Below are positions 46,926 through 56,968 of a stretch of 64,000 nt of DNA, in pieces. The position numbers and the translations under genes are program-made. Origin of the DNA: Pseudomonas sp. RIT-562 (GTDB taxonomy: Bacteria; Pseudomonadota; Gammaproteobacteria; Pseudomonadales; Pseudomonadaceae). The notes under the pieces were generated by a model that saw only the letters and a program-made list of their open reading frames with translations, had not been told where the DNA came from and did not search any database. Location of the stretch: NCBI RefSeq assembly GCF_026241895.1, contig NZ_JAPJIV010000024.1, positions 45,036-109,035 of the forward strand. Reading direction: 5' to 3'. Each line of letters starts with the position of its first letter. Position 1 is the first letter of the stretch.

Positions 46926-49463
46926 TTACCCCGGTTCACCGAGCATCGCGCGAATCTTGTTGGCCAGCAGGTCGATCGAGAATGGCTTGGCGACCATGTC
47001 CATGCCTTGGTCAAGAAAGCCCTGGCGCTCGGCGGCTTTTTCCGCGTAGCCGGTCATGAACAGCACCTTGAGGTCGGGCCGGCGCTGACGGGCGATTTCC
47101 GCCAGTTGCCGCCCGTTCATGCCCGGCAAGCCGACGTCAGTCACCAGCAGGTCAACCCGCGTGGCCGACTCCAGCAAGGGCAGGGCCGTCATCGCATCCT
47201 GGGCTTCATAGGCCTGGTAACCCAGCTCCTTGAGCAGGTTCAGCACCAGCATGCGCACCGCCGGATCATCCTCCACCAGCACCACGGTCTCACCGGCATT
47301 CGCCGCCGGTGCCTGGCCAGCGAAGGGCAACAACGTGGCTTGCGCTTCCAGCTCCTGCAAACGCGGCAGGTACAGGCGCACACTGGTGCCTTGGCCCGGT
47401 ACGCTGTCGATGTGCACATGACCGCCGGACTGTTGCGCAAAACCATAAATCATCGACAGACCCAGGCCTGTGCCCTGGCCGATCGGTTTGGTGGTGAAGA
47501 ACGGATCGAAGGCCTTGGCCAGGACCGATGGCGTCATGCCGGTGCCATTGTCGCTGACGGCAATCATCAGGTAATCCCCAGCCTTGACCGGTTCCAGGGT
47601 GGTGATATCGCTGTCTTCCAGGTAGACGTTGGCAGTCTCGATCAGCAGCTCGCCGCCGTCGGGCATGGCATCGCGCGCATTGATCACCAGGTTGAGCAGG
47701 GCATTCTCCAACTGGCTGACATCGGTGCTGACCGGCCAGACATCTGCCACCAGCTGCAAGCGCAGTTCGATGTGGTCGCCCTTGGTTCGGCGCAGCAGGT
47801 CTTCCAAAGAGTGGACCAGATCATTGGCGTTCAATGGCTTGCGGTCCAGCGACTGGCGGCGGGAGAAGGCCAGCAGGCGATGGGTCAGGGCGGCGGCGCG
47901 ATTGGCGGACGACACCGCGGCTTCGGTGAATCGGCCGATCTCGGCGGCGCGTCCGTCGGCGATGTAGCGTTGCATGAGGTCGAGGCTGCCGATGATCCCG
48001 GTCAACATGTTGTTGAAGTCATGGGCGATGCCCCCGGTGAGTTGCCCCACCGCCTCCATCTTTTGCGCGTGGCGCAAGGCATCTTCGGCGCGCTCGCGCT
48101 CGAGCATCTCACTCTGCAGGCGCTGGTTGGCTTCGGCCAGTTGCTGGGTGCGGGCGGCAACGCGCTCTTCCAGGGTTTCGTTGAGATTGCGCAGGGCCTC
48201 TTCGGTTTTTTTGCGCTCGGTCTCGTCGATCACAAAAATGTAGAAACCGTTGACTGCTCCGTCCGCTCCATGGCGTGGCAAGTAGTTCATCAAGGCATGC
48301 CGGTAGCTGCCGTCACGATGGCGGGTGTCGATGCCGAAGCAGCAAGTCTTGCCGCTCAGCGCCTCGGCAATATGCGCGGCGCGCAACGCGTAGGCTTCCT
48401 CGCCCAGCACTTCGCGGATGGTGCGTCCGTACAGTTCCTGGGGCGTGCGGCCGTACCAGTCGAGGTAAGCGGCATTGTTCAGGCGAAAGCGTTCCTCGTG
48501 ATCGACGTAGCTGATCAGGATCGGCATCGCGTTGATGATCAACTGCAATTCGGTCTGGCTCTGGCGCAGGGCCTGCTCAGTGTGTTTGCGTTCGGTCAGG
48601 TCCAGCGCGGCGCCGAGGAAGCGGATCGGCCGGCCGTGGTGATCCTTGTAGCAACGCCCACGGGCGAACACCCAGCGCACCTGGCCGTCCGCCTGCAGCA
48701 GGCGGTATTCCTCGGCGTATTCAGTGCCGTTGGTAATGGCGTGCTTGATGCCGCGAGCCACCGTGGCCCGATCTTCGGGATGCACTCCGTGCAGATAGGC
48801 GCTGACGGGCAGCTGGCTGGACAGCAACGGGTCGACCCCGTGCAACTGGGCAAAGTGGGTGTCGGCGATGAAGTGGTCTTCGTTGATGTCCCAGTCCCAG
48901 GTGCCGACTGCGTCAGTCGCGGCGAGGGCCAGTTGCAGGCGCTCCTCGGTTTCGCGTTGGGCCTTGAGGCTGGCGGCGGAGCGTTGCTCGAGCTCCACGG
49001 CGATGCGCCGGCGTTCGTTGGTTTCAATCGCAGTCACCAGGATGCCGGTGACCTGCGCGGCTTCGTCGCGGATCGGGCTGTAGGTCAGGTCCAGCCAGAA
49101 GTCGGATTCAACCCCGTCGCGCTGCAAGGTGAAGCGCTGTTCACTGTAGGTGCGCACCTGGCCTTGCAGCACGGCGCGGTAGATCGGGTCGGTGAAGTCG
49201 CGAAGCTCCGGCCAGATTTGGTGCGCCGGCTGGCCGAAGGCGTGGGGATGTTTGCTGCCGGCCAGCAGGGCGAACCCGTCGTTGTAGATCTGCGTGAGTT
49301 GCGGCCCCCACAGCAGCAGCATCGGCATCGGCGAATGAATCACGATGTCCACGGCGGTTTTCAGGCTTTGCGGCCAGGCACTTGCGGCGCCCAGCGGGCT
49401 GCGGCTCCAGTCGGTGCGGGCGATCAGGGCCTGGGCATCGCTGCCGGTCGGTGATGCATTCAT
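46926..49463 (-). CDS. Hybrid sensor histidine kinase with PAS domains and receiver
   Basis: 845 residues from the ATG at 49463 (AGGACAA upstream; a GTG at 49478 is possible). Three PAS-like sensory regions lie at about 35-150, 175-290 and 305-415, with PAC-type ends such as FLGAALDLTERK. A coiled coil leads to the H-box GGIAHDFNNMLTG (His481). The ATPase domain shows NLVINARDAM and GQGTGLGLSMIYG. A C-terminal receiver domain carries VVLVEDDPAVRM and the phospho-aspartate in LLVTDVGLPGMNG. No membrane helix is seen, so it is cytoplasmic. It has no adjacent response regulator; its output partner is unknown. Confidence 0.93.
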   Translation of the reverse strand: MNASPTGSDAQALIARTDWSRSPLGAASAWPQSLKTAVDIVIHSPMPMLLLWGPQLTQIYNDGFALLAGSKHPHAFGQPAHQIWPELRDFTDPIYRAVLQGQVRTYSEQRFTLQRDGVESDFWLDLTYSPIRDEAAQVTGILVTAIETNERRRIAVELEQRSAASLKAQRETEERLQLALAATDAVGTWDWDINEDHFIADTHFAQLHGVDPLLSSQLPVSAYLHGVHPEDRATVARGIKHAITNGTEYAEEYRLLQADGQVRWVFARGRCYKDHHGRPIRFLGAALDLTERKHTEQALRQSQTELQLIINAMPILISYVDHEERFRLNNAAYLDWYGRTPQELYGRTIREVLGEEAYALRAAHIAEALSGKTCCFGIDTRHRDGSYRHALMNYLPRHGADGAVNGFYIFVIDETERKKTEEALRNLNETLEERVAARTQQLAEANQRLQSEMLERERAEDALRHAQKMEAVGQLTGGIAHDFNNMLTGIIGSLDLMQRYIADGRAAEIGRFTEAAVSSANRAAALTHRLLAFSRRQSLDRKPLNANDLVHSLEDLLRRTKGDHIELRLQLVADVWPVSTDVSQLENALLNLVINARDAMPDGGELLIETANVYLEDSDITTLEPVKAGDYLMIAVSDNGTGMTPSVLAKAFDPFFTTKPIGQGTGLGLSMIYGFAQQSGGHVHIDSVPGQGTSVRLYLPRLQELEAQATLLPFAGQAPAANAGETVVLVEDDPAVRMLVLNLLKELGYQAYEAQDAMTALPLLESATRVDLLVTDVGLPGMNGRQLAEIARQRRPDLKVLFMTGYAEKAAERQGFLDQGMDMVAKPFSIDLLANKIRAMLGEPG

Positions 49464-49581
49464 CAAGTTGTCCTGCACTAAGTCGGTGTGGCGGCGTCTA
49501 CTATGCTTGCATGGCGGTAGACGCTGGATGGCCTGTTGAGGTCATATTGTTCAATTGAATGCTTCGCGGGTGTTTTTTGCC

Positions 49582-50691
49582 ATGGAAATCGCTGCACTGC
49601 TAACGCTTCTTGCCAGCCACAATGGCTCCGATCTTTACCTCTCTACCGGAGCGCCGCCCAGCGCCCGGTTCGATGGAGTGCTGAAGACGCTGGCCGAGCA
49701 ACCGTTCAAGGCAGGAGAGATCGCCGCCATTGCCGCGTCCATCATGGACGCCGAACAGCGCCTGGAGTTCGATCGGGAATTGGAGATGAACCTGGCAATC
49801 TCTTTGCCGGGCGTCGGGCGCTTTCGCGTGAACATCTTCAAGCAACGCAACGACGTGTCCATTGTGGCGCGCAATATCAAGCTCGACATTCCGCGCTTCG
49901 AAGACCTCAACCTGCCCGCGGTGCTGCTCGAAAGCATTATGCTCAAGCAAGGCCTGATGCTGTTTGTCGGGGCCACCGGGTCAGGCAAGTCGACCTCCCT
50001 GGCGGCGTTGATCGACTATCGCAATCGCCATAGCAGCGGGCACATCATCACCATCGAAGACCCGGTCGAGTATATCCATCGACACAAGCGCTCGATCATT
50101 AACCAGCGCGAGGTGGGGGTCGATACCCGCAGTTTCCACGCGGCGCTGAAGAACACCTTGCGCCAGGCTCCGGACGTGGTGCTGATCGGCGAGATTCGCG
50201 ACCGTGAAACCATGGAACACGCCCTGGCTTTTGCCGACACCGGGCACCTGGTGATTTCCACGCTGCATGCCCACAACGCCAATCAGGCACTGGATCGCAT
50301 CGTCAATTTCTTTCCGGATGAACGCCGCACCCAGTTGCTGCATGACCTGGGCAACAACCTCAAGGCGTTTGTCTCTCAGCGCCTGGTGCGCAGTCGTGAC
50401 GGCCAGCGTCGGGCGGCGGTGGAGGTGATGCTCGGCACGCCAACCATCGCCGACCTGATCCGGCGCAATGAGCTGGATGAGCTCAAGGGCATCATGGAGA
50501 AATCCACCGAACGGGGGATGCAGACGTTTGACGGCGCGTTGTTCGGGCTGGTGGTCGAAGGGGCGATCGATGAGGAGGAAGCGCTGAAGCATGCGGATTC
50601 GGTGAACAATCTGCGCTTGCGCTTGAAGCTGCATGCGGATGCGACGCCGGGGGTTGCGCCGGCGTCGGGGGAATGGGGGCTGATGGACTGA
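49582..50691 (+). CDS. PilT/PilU-like pilus retraction ATPase
   Basis: 369 residues from the ATG at 49582. It has the secretion-ATPase layout: N-terminal domain with LLTLLASHNGSDLYLSTGAP, Walker A FVGATGSGKSTS, Asp box TIEDPVEYIH, Walker B DVVLIGEIRDRETM and the His box STLHAHNA. The length and C-terminal extension (LKLHADATPGVAP) favour PilU over PilT. It powers retraction of type IV pili at the inner membrane. The usual partner pilT is not adjacent, so this is an orphan copy. It is divergent from the hybrid kinase gene. Confidence 0.9.
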   Translation: MEIAALLTLLASHNGSDLYLSTGAPPSARFDGVLKTLAEQPFKAGEIAAIAASIMDAEQRLEFDRELEMNLAISLPGVGRFRVNIFKQRNDVSIVARNIKLDIPRFEDLNLPAVLLESIMLKQGLMLFVGATGSGKSTSLAALIDYRNRHSSGHIITIEDPVEYIHRHKRSIINQREVGVDTRSFHAALKNTLRQAPDVVLIGEIRDRETMEHALAFADTGHLVISTLHAHNANQALDRIVNFFPDERRTQLLHDLGNNLKAFVSQRLVRSRDGQRRAAVEVMLGTPTIADLIRRNELDELKGIMEKSTERGMQTFDGALFGLVVEGAIDEEEALKHADSVNNLRLRLKLHADATPGVAPASGEWGLMD

Positions 50692-50707
50692 CACCGTCCT
50701 GTCTTCT

Positions 50708-50778
50708 GTAGGAGCTGCCGCAGGCTGCGATCTTTTAAACATCAAGATCAAAAGATCGCAGCCTGCGGCAGCTCCTAC
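50708..50778. repeat. 29-bp perfect inverted repeat (GTAGGAGCTGCCGCAGG family)
   Basis: Perfect 29-base arms (50708-50736 and 50750-50778) beginning GTAGGAGCTGCCGCAGGCTG, with a 13-base loop. It lies between the convergent pilU-like and acetoacetyl-CoA synthetase genes and may end both transcripts. This is a third REP-like family in the window. Confidence 0.9.
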
Positions 50779-50790
50779 GTGATTGGGTTC

Positions 50791-52746
<1,956 letters not shown>

Positions 52747-52773
52747 GGCTTGGCCTCTTACTGATCTTGAGAT

Positions 52774-52923
52774 CCAATCGCGGGCAAGCCTTGCTCCCAC
52801 AGGGGGATGTGTTGCCACAGGCTATGTGCAAAACCAAATGGGAACACAGTAGTGTTTTGCCAAAGGTTATGCGCAAACCTATGGAGACCCACACCCTGTG
52901 GGAGCAAGGCTTGCCCGCGATCA
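52774..52923. repeat. REPIN with a diverged internal duplication
   Basis: Arms AATCGCGGGCAAGCCTTGCT on the left and AGCAAGGCTTGCCCGCGAT on the right. Between them are two related segments of about 40 bases: TTGCCACAGGCTATGTGCAA and TTGCCAAAGGTTATGCGCAA begin the two copies. It fills the spacer of 200 bases between the dehydrogenase and synthetase genes. Confidence 0.85.
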
Positions 52924-52947
52924 ACGATAACGCGGTCTACAGCCTGA

Positions 52948-53721
52948 CTACTGCGCCAGCCACCCACCATCAATATTCCACGCCGCCCCCCGCACCTGGC
53001 TTCCCGCCTCGCTGCACAGGAACAGCACCAGCTCACCCAACTGCGGCGGCGTAACGAACTCCAGGGACGGCTGCTTCTCCGCCAGCAAATCATGCTGCGC
53101 CTGCTGCGGGTCAACGCCTTTGGCAATCCGGTCATCGATCTGTTTTTGCACCAGCGGCGTCAGTACCCAGCCCGGGCAGATTGCATTACAGGTGACGCCG
53201 GTGGTGGCCGTTTCCAGGCCTACCACCTTGGTCAAGCCGATGACCCCATGCTTGGCCGCCACATACGCGGCCTTGCCAGTGGAACCGACCTGGCCGTGCA
53301 CCGAGGCGATGTTGATGATCCGTCCCCAGTTCTTCGCGCGCATGCCCGGCAGGCTCAGGCGAGTGCTGTGGAACACCGACGAGAGATTGATCGCGATGAT
53401 CGCGTCCCAGCGCTCCACGGGAAAATCTTCCACGGCCGCGACATGCTGGATCCCGGCGTTGTTGACCAGGATGTCGATGCCGCCGAACTCGCGCTCGGCA
53501 TAGGCAAGCATCTCGGCAATCTGCGCCGGATCACTCACATCCGCTGGGTGATGGCCGACCTTGCCGCCAAATTGCCCGACCTCGGTGATCACGGCCGCGG
53601 CATCACCGAAGCCGTTGAGCACCACGTTCGCGCCGGCCTTGGCCAAGCTCAGGGCGATGCCCAGGCCGATGCCGCTGGTGGAACCGGTAACCAGTGCGGT
53701 CTTGCCCGAAAGAGTGGTCAT
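52948..53721 (-). CDS. bdhA: 3-hydroxybutyrate dehydrogenase
   Basis: 257 residues from the ATG at 53721 with GAGG upstream. Short-chain dehydrogenase: NAD-binding TGSTSGIGLGIALSLA, NNAGIQHVA, the catalytic Ser of NIASVHGQVG, and the Tyr-Lys pair in YVAAKHGVIGLTK. The C-terminal QVRGAAWNIDGGW and the conserved LATATTGVT-like region match D-3-hydroxybutyrate dehydrogenases. It oxidises 3-hydroxybutyrate to acetoacetate. The GntP permease stop lies 7 bases before its start, so the two are co-transcribed from the sigma-54 promoter upstream of the permease. Confidence 0.94.
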   Translation of the reverse strand: MTTLSGKTALVTGSTSGIGLGIALSLAKAGANVVLNGFGDAAAVITEVGQFGGKVGHHPADVSDPAQIAEMLAYAEREFGGIDILVNNAGIQHVAAVEDFPVERWDAIIAINLSSVFHSTRLSLPGMRAKNWGRIINIASVHGQVGSTGKAAYVAAKHGVIGLTKVVGLETATTGVTCNAICPGWVLTPLVQKQIDDRIAKGVDPQQAQHDLLAEKQPSLEFVTPPQLGELVLFLCSEAGSQVRGAAWNIDGGWLAQ

Positions 53722-53728
53722 GAATACC

Positions 53729-55120
53729 TCACACAATGCCAGTGGCGTAGAAAGTGCCGATCACCACAAAAACCGCCAGGGTCTTGATCAGCGTAATACA
53801 GAAAATGTCTTTGTAGGCTTCCCGGTGAGTCAGGCCAGTCACGGCCAGCAGGGTGATCACCGCGCCGTTGTGCGGCAGGGTGTCCATGCCGCCGCTGGCC
53901 ATTGCAGCCACCCGGTGCAGCACTTCCAAGGGGATGTTGGCGGCATTGGCAGCGCTGATGAACTGCTCGGACATCGCCGCCAGGGCAATGCTCATGCCTC
54001 CGGAAGCCGAGCCGGTAATCCCCGCCAGCAACGTCACGGTAACCGCTTCGTTGACCAGTGGGTTGGGAATGTTCTTGAGCCAGTCGGCCAGCACCAGGAA
54101 GCCCGGCAACGAGGCGATCACCGCGCCAAAACCATACTCCGAGGCGGTGTTCATGGCCGCCAGTAGCGCGCCGCTGACCGCACTTTTACTGCCCTCGGCA
54201 AGCTTGCTGCGAATCGCCGTGAAGCCAAACGCCAGGACCATGAGGATGCCGATCAGCAGGGCGGCCTGGACGGCCCAGATGGCGGTGAGCTTGGCGATCT
54301 CGGTGGTGACCGGCACGCTCATGCCCGGCAGCGCGAGGCTATGGGTCTTGCCGTACCATTGGGGAATCCAGTGGGTGAACAGCAGGTTCATGATGCCTAC
54401 GGCCAGCAGCGGCGACAGGGCAATCCAGGGGTTGGGCAGGCGGATGTCTTCGGCGGTTTCCGGCTCGTTACGCAGGTCGCTGCCATACCCTTCGCCCGCA
54501 CGCTGGGCCTTGTTGCGCTGGCGCTGCAGGAACAGCATGCCAGCGCAGACGACAAAAATGGAGCCGATCAATCCCAGCCAGGGCGCTGCCCATGCGGTGG
54601 TATTGAAGAAGGTGCTGGGAATGATGTTCTGGATTTGCGGAGTGCCGGGCAGGGCGTCCATGGTGAACGAAAAGGCACCCAGGGCGATGGTCGCCGGGAT
54701 CAGGCGCTTGGGGATATTGCTCTGGCGGAACATTTCGGCAGCGAACGGGTAGACCGCGAACACCACGACAAACAGCGACACGCCGCCATAGGTCAGCAGC
54801 CCGCACACCAGCACGATCACCAGCATCGCCTGGCGGGTGCCCAGCAGGCTGATCGCTGCCGCAACGATGGAGCGGGAGAAACCGGACAGCTCGATCAGCT
54901 TGCCGAACACCGCGCCGAGCAGGAACACCGGAAAGTACAGTTTGATGAAACCGACCATTTTTTCCATGAACACGCCGGTGAAGGCGGGTGCGACGGCGGA
55001 AGGGTCGGTGAGCAGGACGGCGCCGAGGGCGGCAATCGGGGCAAAGAGGATGACGCTGTAGCCGCGATAGGCGGCCAGCATTAGCAGCGCCAGGGCTGCC
55101 AAGGCGATGATCACACTCAT
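53729..55120 (-). CDS. GntP family permease, probable 3-hydroxybutyrate importer
   Basis: 463 residues with about twelve hydrophobic helices and family features such as FPVFLLGAVFGKLIELSG, LVCGLLTYGGVSLFVVVF and GGMDTLPHNGAVITLL near the end. AGGAG (CCAGGAGACAC) precedes the ATG. GntP members carry gluconate-type acids; here the neighbours bdhA, acetoacetyl-CoA synthetase and an HbcR-type activator argue for 3-hydroxybutyrate. It is first in its transcript, 57 bases from a -24/-12 promoter. Confidence 0.92.
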   Translation of the reverse strand: MSVIIALAALALLMLAAYRGYSVILFAPIAALGAVLLTDPSAVAPAFTGVFMEKMVGFIKLYFPVFLLGAVFGKLIELSGFSRSIVAAAISLLGTRQAMLVIVLVCGLLTYGGVSLFVVVFAVYPFAAEMFRQSNIPKRLIPATIALGAFSFTMDALPGTPQIQNIIPSTFFNTTAWAAPWLGLIGSIFVVCAGMLFLQRQRNKAQRAGEGYGSDLRNEPETAEDIRLPNPWIALSPLLAVGIMNLLFTHWIPQWYGKTHSLALPGMSVPVTTEIAKLTAIWAVQAALLIGILMVLAFGFTAIRSKLAEGSKSAVSGALLAAMNTASEYGFGAVIASLPGFLVLADWLKNIPNPLVNEAVTVTLLAGITGSASGGMSIALAAMSEQFISAANAANIPLEVLHRVAAMASGGMDTLPHNGAVITLLAVTGLTHREAYKDIFCITLIKTLAVFVVIGTFYATGIV

Positions 55121-55176
55121 GGTGTGTCTCCTGGATTGTTATTTTTTTTGGGGTGTGGCTTGTAGCAGAGGGATAT

Positions 55177-55192
55177 AGCTAGATCTGTGCCA
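55177..55192 (-). promoter_or_regulatory. Sigma-54 (-24/-12) promoter of the gntP-bdhA operon
   Basis: The minus strand reads TGGCACAGATCTAGCT: TGGCAC, five bases, TAGC. The spacing GG-N10-GC is exactly the RpoN rule, with one mismatch from TTGC. It lies 57 bases before the gntP ATG. The adjacent gene encodes a sigma-54 activator, which supports the call. Confidence 0.8.
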
Positions 55193-55255
55193 GGTGGTTA
55201 ACACATTGAAATACAAAGATTTTCTGTTTTTTTTCGGCGGCTGCTTGCGAAAAAT

Positions 55256-55271
55256 GTCTCTTATTTGAGAC
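55256..55271. promoter_or_regulatory. Proximal dyad GTCTC-N6-GAGAC, candidate activator site
   Basis: GTCTCTTATTTGAGAC, followed by T. Its centre is about 72 bases upstream of the -24 element, a normal place for a sigma-54 activator site. The distal site at 55415 has the same arms, the same spacing and a shared TAT in the centre. Confidence 0.6.
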
Positions 55272-55288
55272 TTGTGTTGCATGTAAGG

Positions 55289-55392
55289 GCGTCATCGCGG
55301 GCAAGCCTGGCTCCCACAAGGAGAGCTCTCGACAGCGATAATTTACTTTTGCCATGCACTCTGTGGGAGCAAGGCTTGCCCGCGATGGCGTC
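55289..55392. repeat. REPIN between the two activator-type dyads
   Basis: GCGTCATCGCGGGCAAGCCTG on the left, without its last base in the match, and CAAGGCTTGCCCGCGATGGC on the right form imperfect arms around about 45 bases. It separates the proximal and distal GTCTC-N6-GAGAC dyads. Confidence 0.85.
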
Positions 55393-55414
55393 CTGTCTAC
55401 CAATAGAGATTAAG

Positions 55415-55430
55415 GTCTCATATCGGAGAC
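55415..55430. promoter_or_regulatory. Distal dyad GTCTC-N6-GAGAC, candidate activator site
   Basis: GTCTCATATCGGAGAC, followed by T; it overlaps the last codons and stop of the hbcR gene. It matches the proximal dyad in arms and spacing and lies about 230 bases upstream of the -24 element. Confidence 0.55.
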
Positions 55431-56836
55431 TCAACAATTCCCAACGCCACCATCTTCTTGTACAACGTCGACCGCCCCAACCCTAACAGCGCCGCCGCAT
55501 CGACCACCTTGCCCGCACACTTTGCCAGCGCCGACTCGATCAGCTGCCGATCAAACCGCTCCCGCGCCTGGCTGAAGGTCTCATGCTCAACCGCCTCGAT
55601 CACCACCGGCGCCACACGCGCTACCGGTGTCATGGTGCCAATCGCCGCACGGATTTCAGCAGCGTCCAGGATCAAATCATCACTGAGCAATGCCGCGCGT
55701 TCCAGCACATTGCGCAGTTCACGGATGTTCCCCGGCCAGGCGTGTTGCGCTAACAGTGCCAGGGCTTCGTGGTTGAGTTCATGCTGGCTGCGCAGCTCCT
55801 CCAAAATTGCCTCGCTGAGCGCCGGCAAGTCGTCGAGGCGATCACGCAAAGGCGGCACATGAATCGGCAGGACATTGAGGCGGTAATACAGGTCGGCGCG
55901 AAACTCGCCGCGCTTGATCGCTGCTTCCAGGTCCGTGGAAGTCGCGGCGATGACGCGAACGTCGCTCTGGATCATTTCGTTGGAGCCTACGGGCTCGAAC
56001 TCCTTCTCCTGCAACACTCGCAGCAATTTGCTCTGCAGGGGCAGGGGCATGTCGCCGATCTCGTCAAGAAACAGGGTGCCGCCTTGGGCCAGCTGCAGCT
56101 TGCCGATGCGGCCCTTGCGATCGGCACCGGTGAACGCGCCCGGTGCGGTGCCGAAGAACTCGGCTTCCAGCAGAGCTTCGGGAATCGCCGCGCTGTTGAT
56201 GCTGACAAAGGCCTTGTGTGCCCGGGGTGACGCGCCATGGATCGCCTGGGCGAGCAATTCCTTGCCGGTGCCGGTCTCACCCAGCAGCAGCACCGGTGAG
56301 TCGGCGCTGGCGCCACGACGGGCGCGGCGTTTGACTTCGAGGGTCGCGGAGCTGGTACCGATGAAGTGGGCAAAATTGTATTTGCTCTGGCGTGCCCGCA
56401 GCAGCGAGCGGGTCGAGGCCAGTTCCTCCTGCATGCTCATGTAGCGCTTGAGCATTGGCGACAGGCTGCGCAATTCGTCGAACAGCGCAAAACCGATGGC
56501 GCCGATCACCATGCCGGTGTCGTCGTGGATCGGCAGGCGCATGACCACCAGCGGTTCCTTGGGCGTGTCCTGCATGTCGAGCAGAATCGGCCGGCCAGTG
56601 CGCACCACCTCGCGCAGCAGGCTGCCGGGGATCACGCTTTCGCACGGCTTGCCGATTGCCACTTCAGCCAAGTCCAGGCCGAAGCGTCGGGCGTAGCGCT
56701 CGTTCATCCAGACGATGTTGGCATCACGGTCGACGATGACCGTGCCTTCGCTGGATTGCTCGATGATCTCAAACAGCGAGCGAATCGCCAGCAGGCGCAC
56801 GCGCTGGTAGTCCTTGAGGCTTTCGGTGGTGTTCAT
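55418..56836 (-). CDS. hbcR: Sigma-54-dependent activator, HbcR-type
   Basis: 472 residues with three parts. A PAS sensory domain covers about 20-130 (GTVIVDRDANIVWMNERYA). The AAA+ domain has Walker A LLGETGTGKELLAQ, the sigma-54-contact loop GAFTGA and Walker B GGTLFLDEIGDMPL. A Fis-type helix-turn-helix ends the protein (VVDAAALLGLGRSTLYKKM). It hydrolyses ATP to open RpoN promoters. The neighbouring GntP, bdhA and acetoacetyl-CoA synthetase genes match the known 3-hydroxybutyrate regulon of HbcR in P. aeruginosa, as I recall it. The signal is probably 3-hydroxybutyrate or a product of it. Confidence 0.9.
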   Translation of the reverse strand: MNTTESLKDYQRVRLLAIRSLFEIIEQSSEGTVIVDRDANIVWMNERYARRFGLDLAEVAIGKPCESVIPGSLLREVVRTGRPILLDMQDTPKEPLVVMRLPIHDDTGMVIGAIGFALFDELRSLSPMLKRYMSMQEELASTRSLLRARQSKYNFAHFIGTSSATLEVKRRARRGASADSPVLLLGETGTGKELLAQAIHGASPRAHKAFVSINSAAIPEALLEAEFFGTAPGAFTGADRKGRIGKLQLAQGGTLFLDEIGDMPLPLQSKLLRVLQEKEFEPVGSNEMIQSDVRVIAATSTDLEAAIKRGEFRADLYYRLNVLPIHVPPLRDRLDDLPALSEAILEELRSQHELNHEALALLAQHAWPGNIRELRNVLERAALLSDDLILDAAEIRAAIGTMTPVARVAPVVIEAVEHETFSQARERFDRQLIESALAKCAGKVVDAAALLGLGRSTLYKKMVALGIVESPI

Positions 56837-56871
56837 GGAAGGGGCTGATCCTGATTGTTTAGTGCCAGTTA

Positions 56872-56957
56872 GGGCCTCATCGCGAGCAGGCTCACTCCTA
56901 CAAAGGGTCTGAGTTGCTCACCAAACCCCTGTAGGAGCCGGCTTGCCGGCGATGGCC
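56872..56957. repeat. REP pair, mixed arms
   Basis: GGCCTCATCGCGAGCAGGCT with CACTCCTAC on the left, and CTGTAGGAGCCGGCTTGCCG with GCGATGGCC on the right, surround about 30 bases. It lies between hbcR and yejF. Confidence 0.8.
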
Positions 56958-56968
56958 GCCACGCGGTT

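Noticed and set aside
47007..49454. 815-codon frame opposite the hybrid kinase
   Set aside because: The kinase frame has PAS, H-box, ATPase and receiver motifs; the mirror has none.
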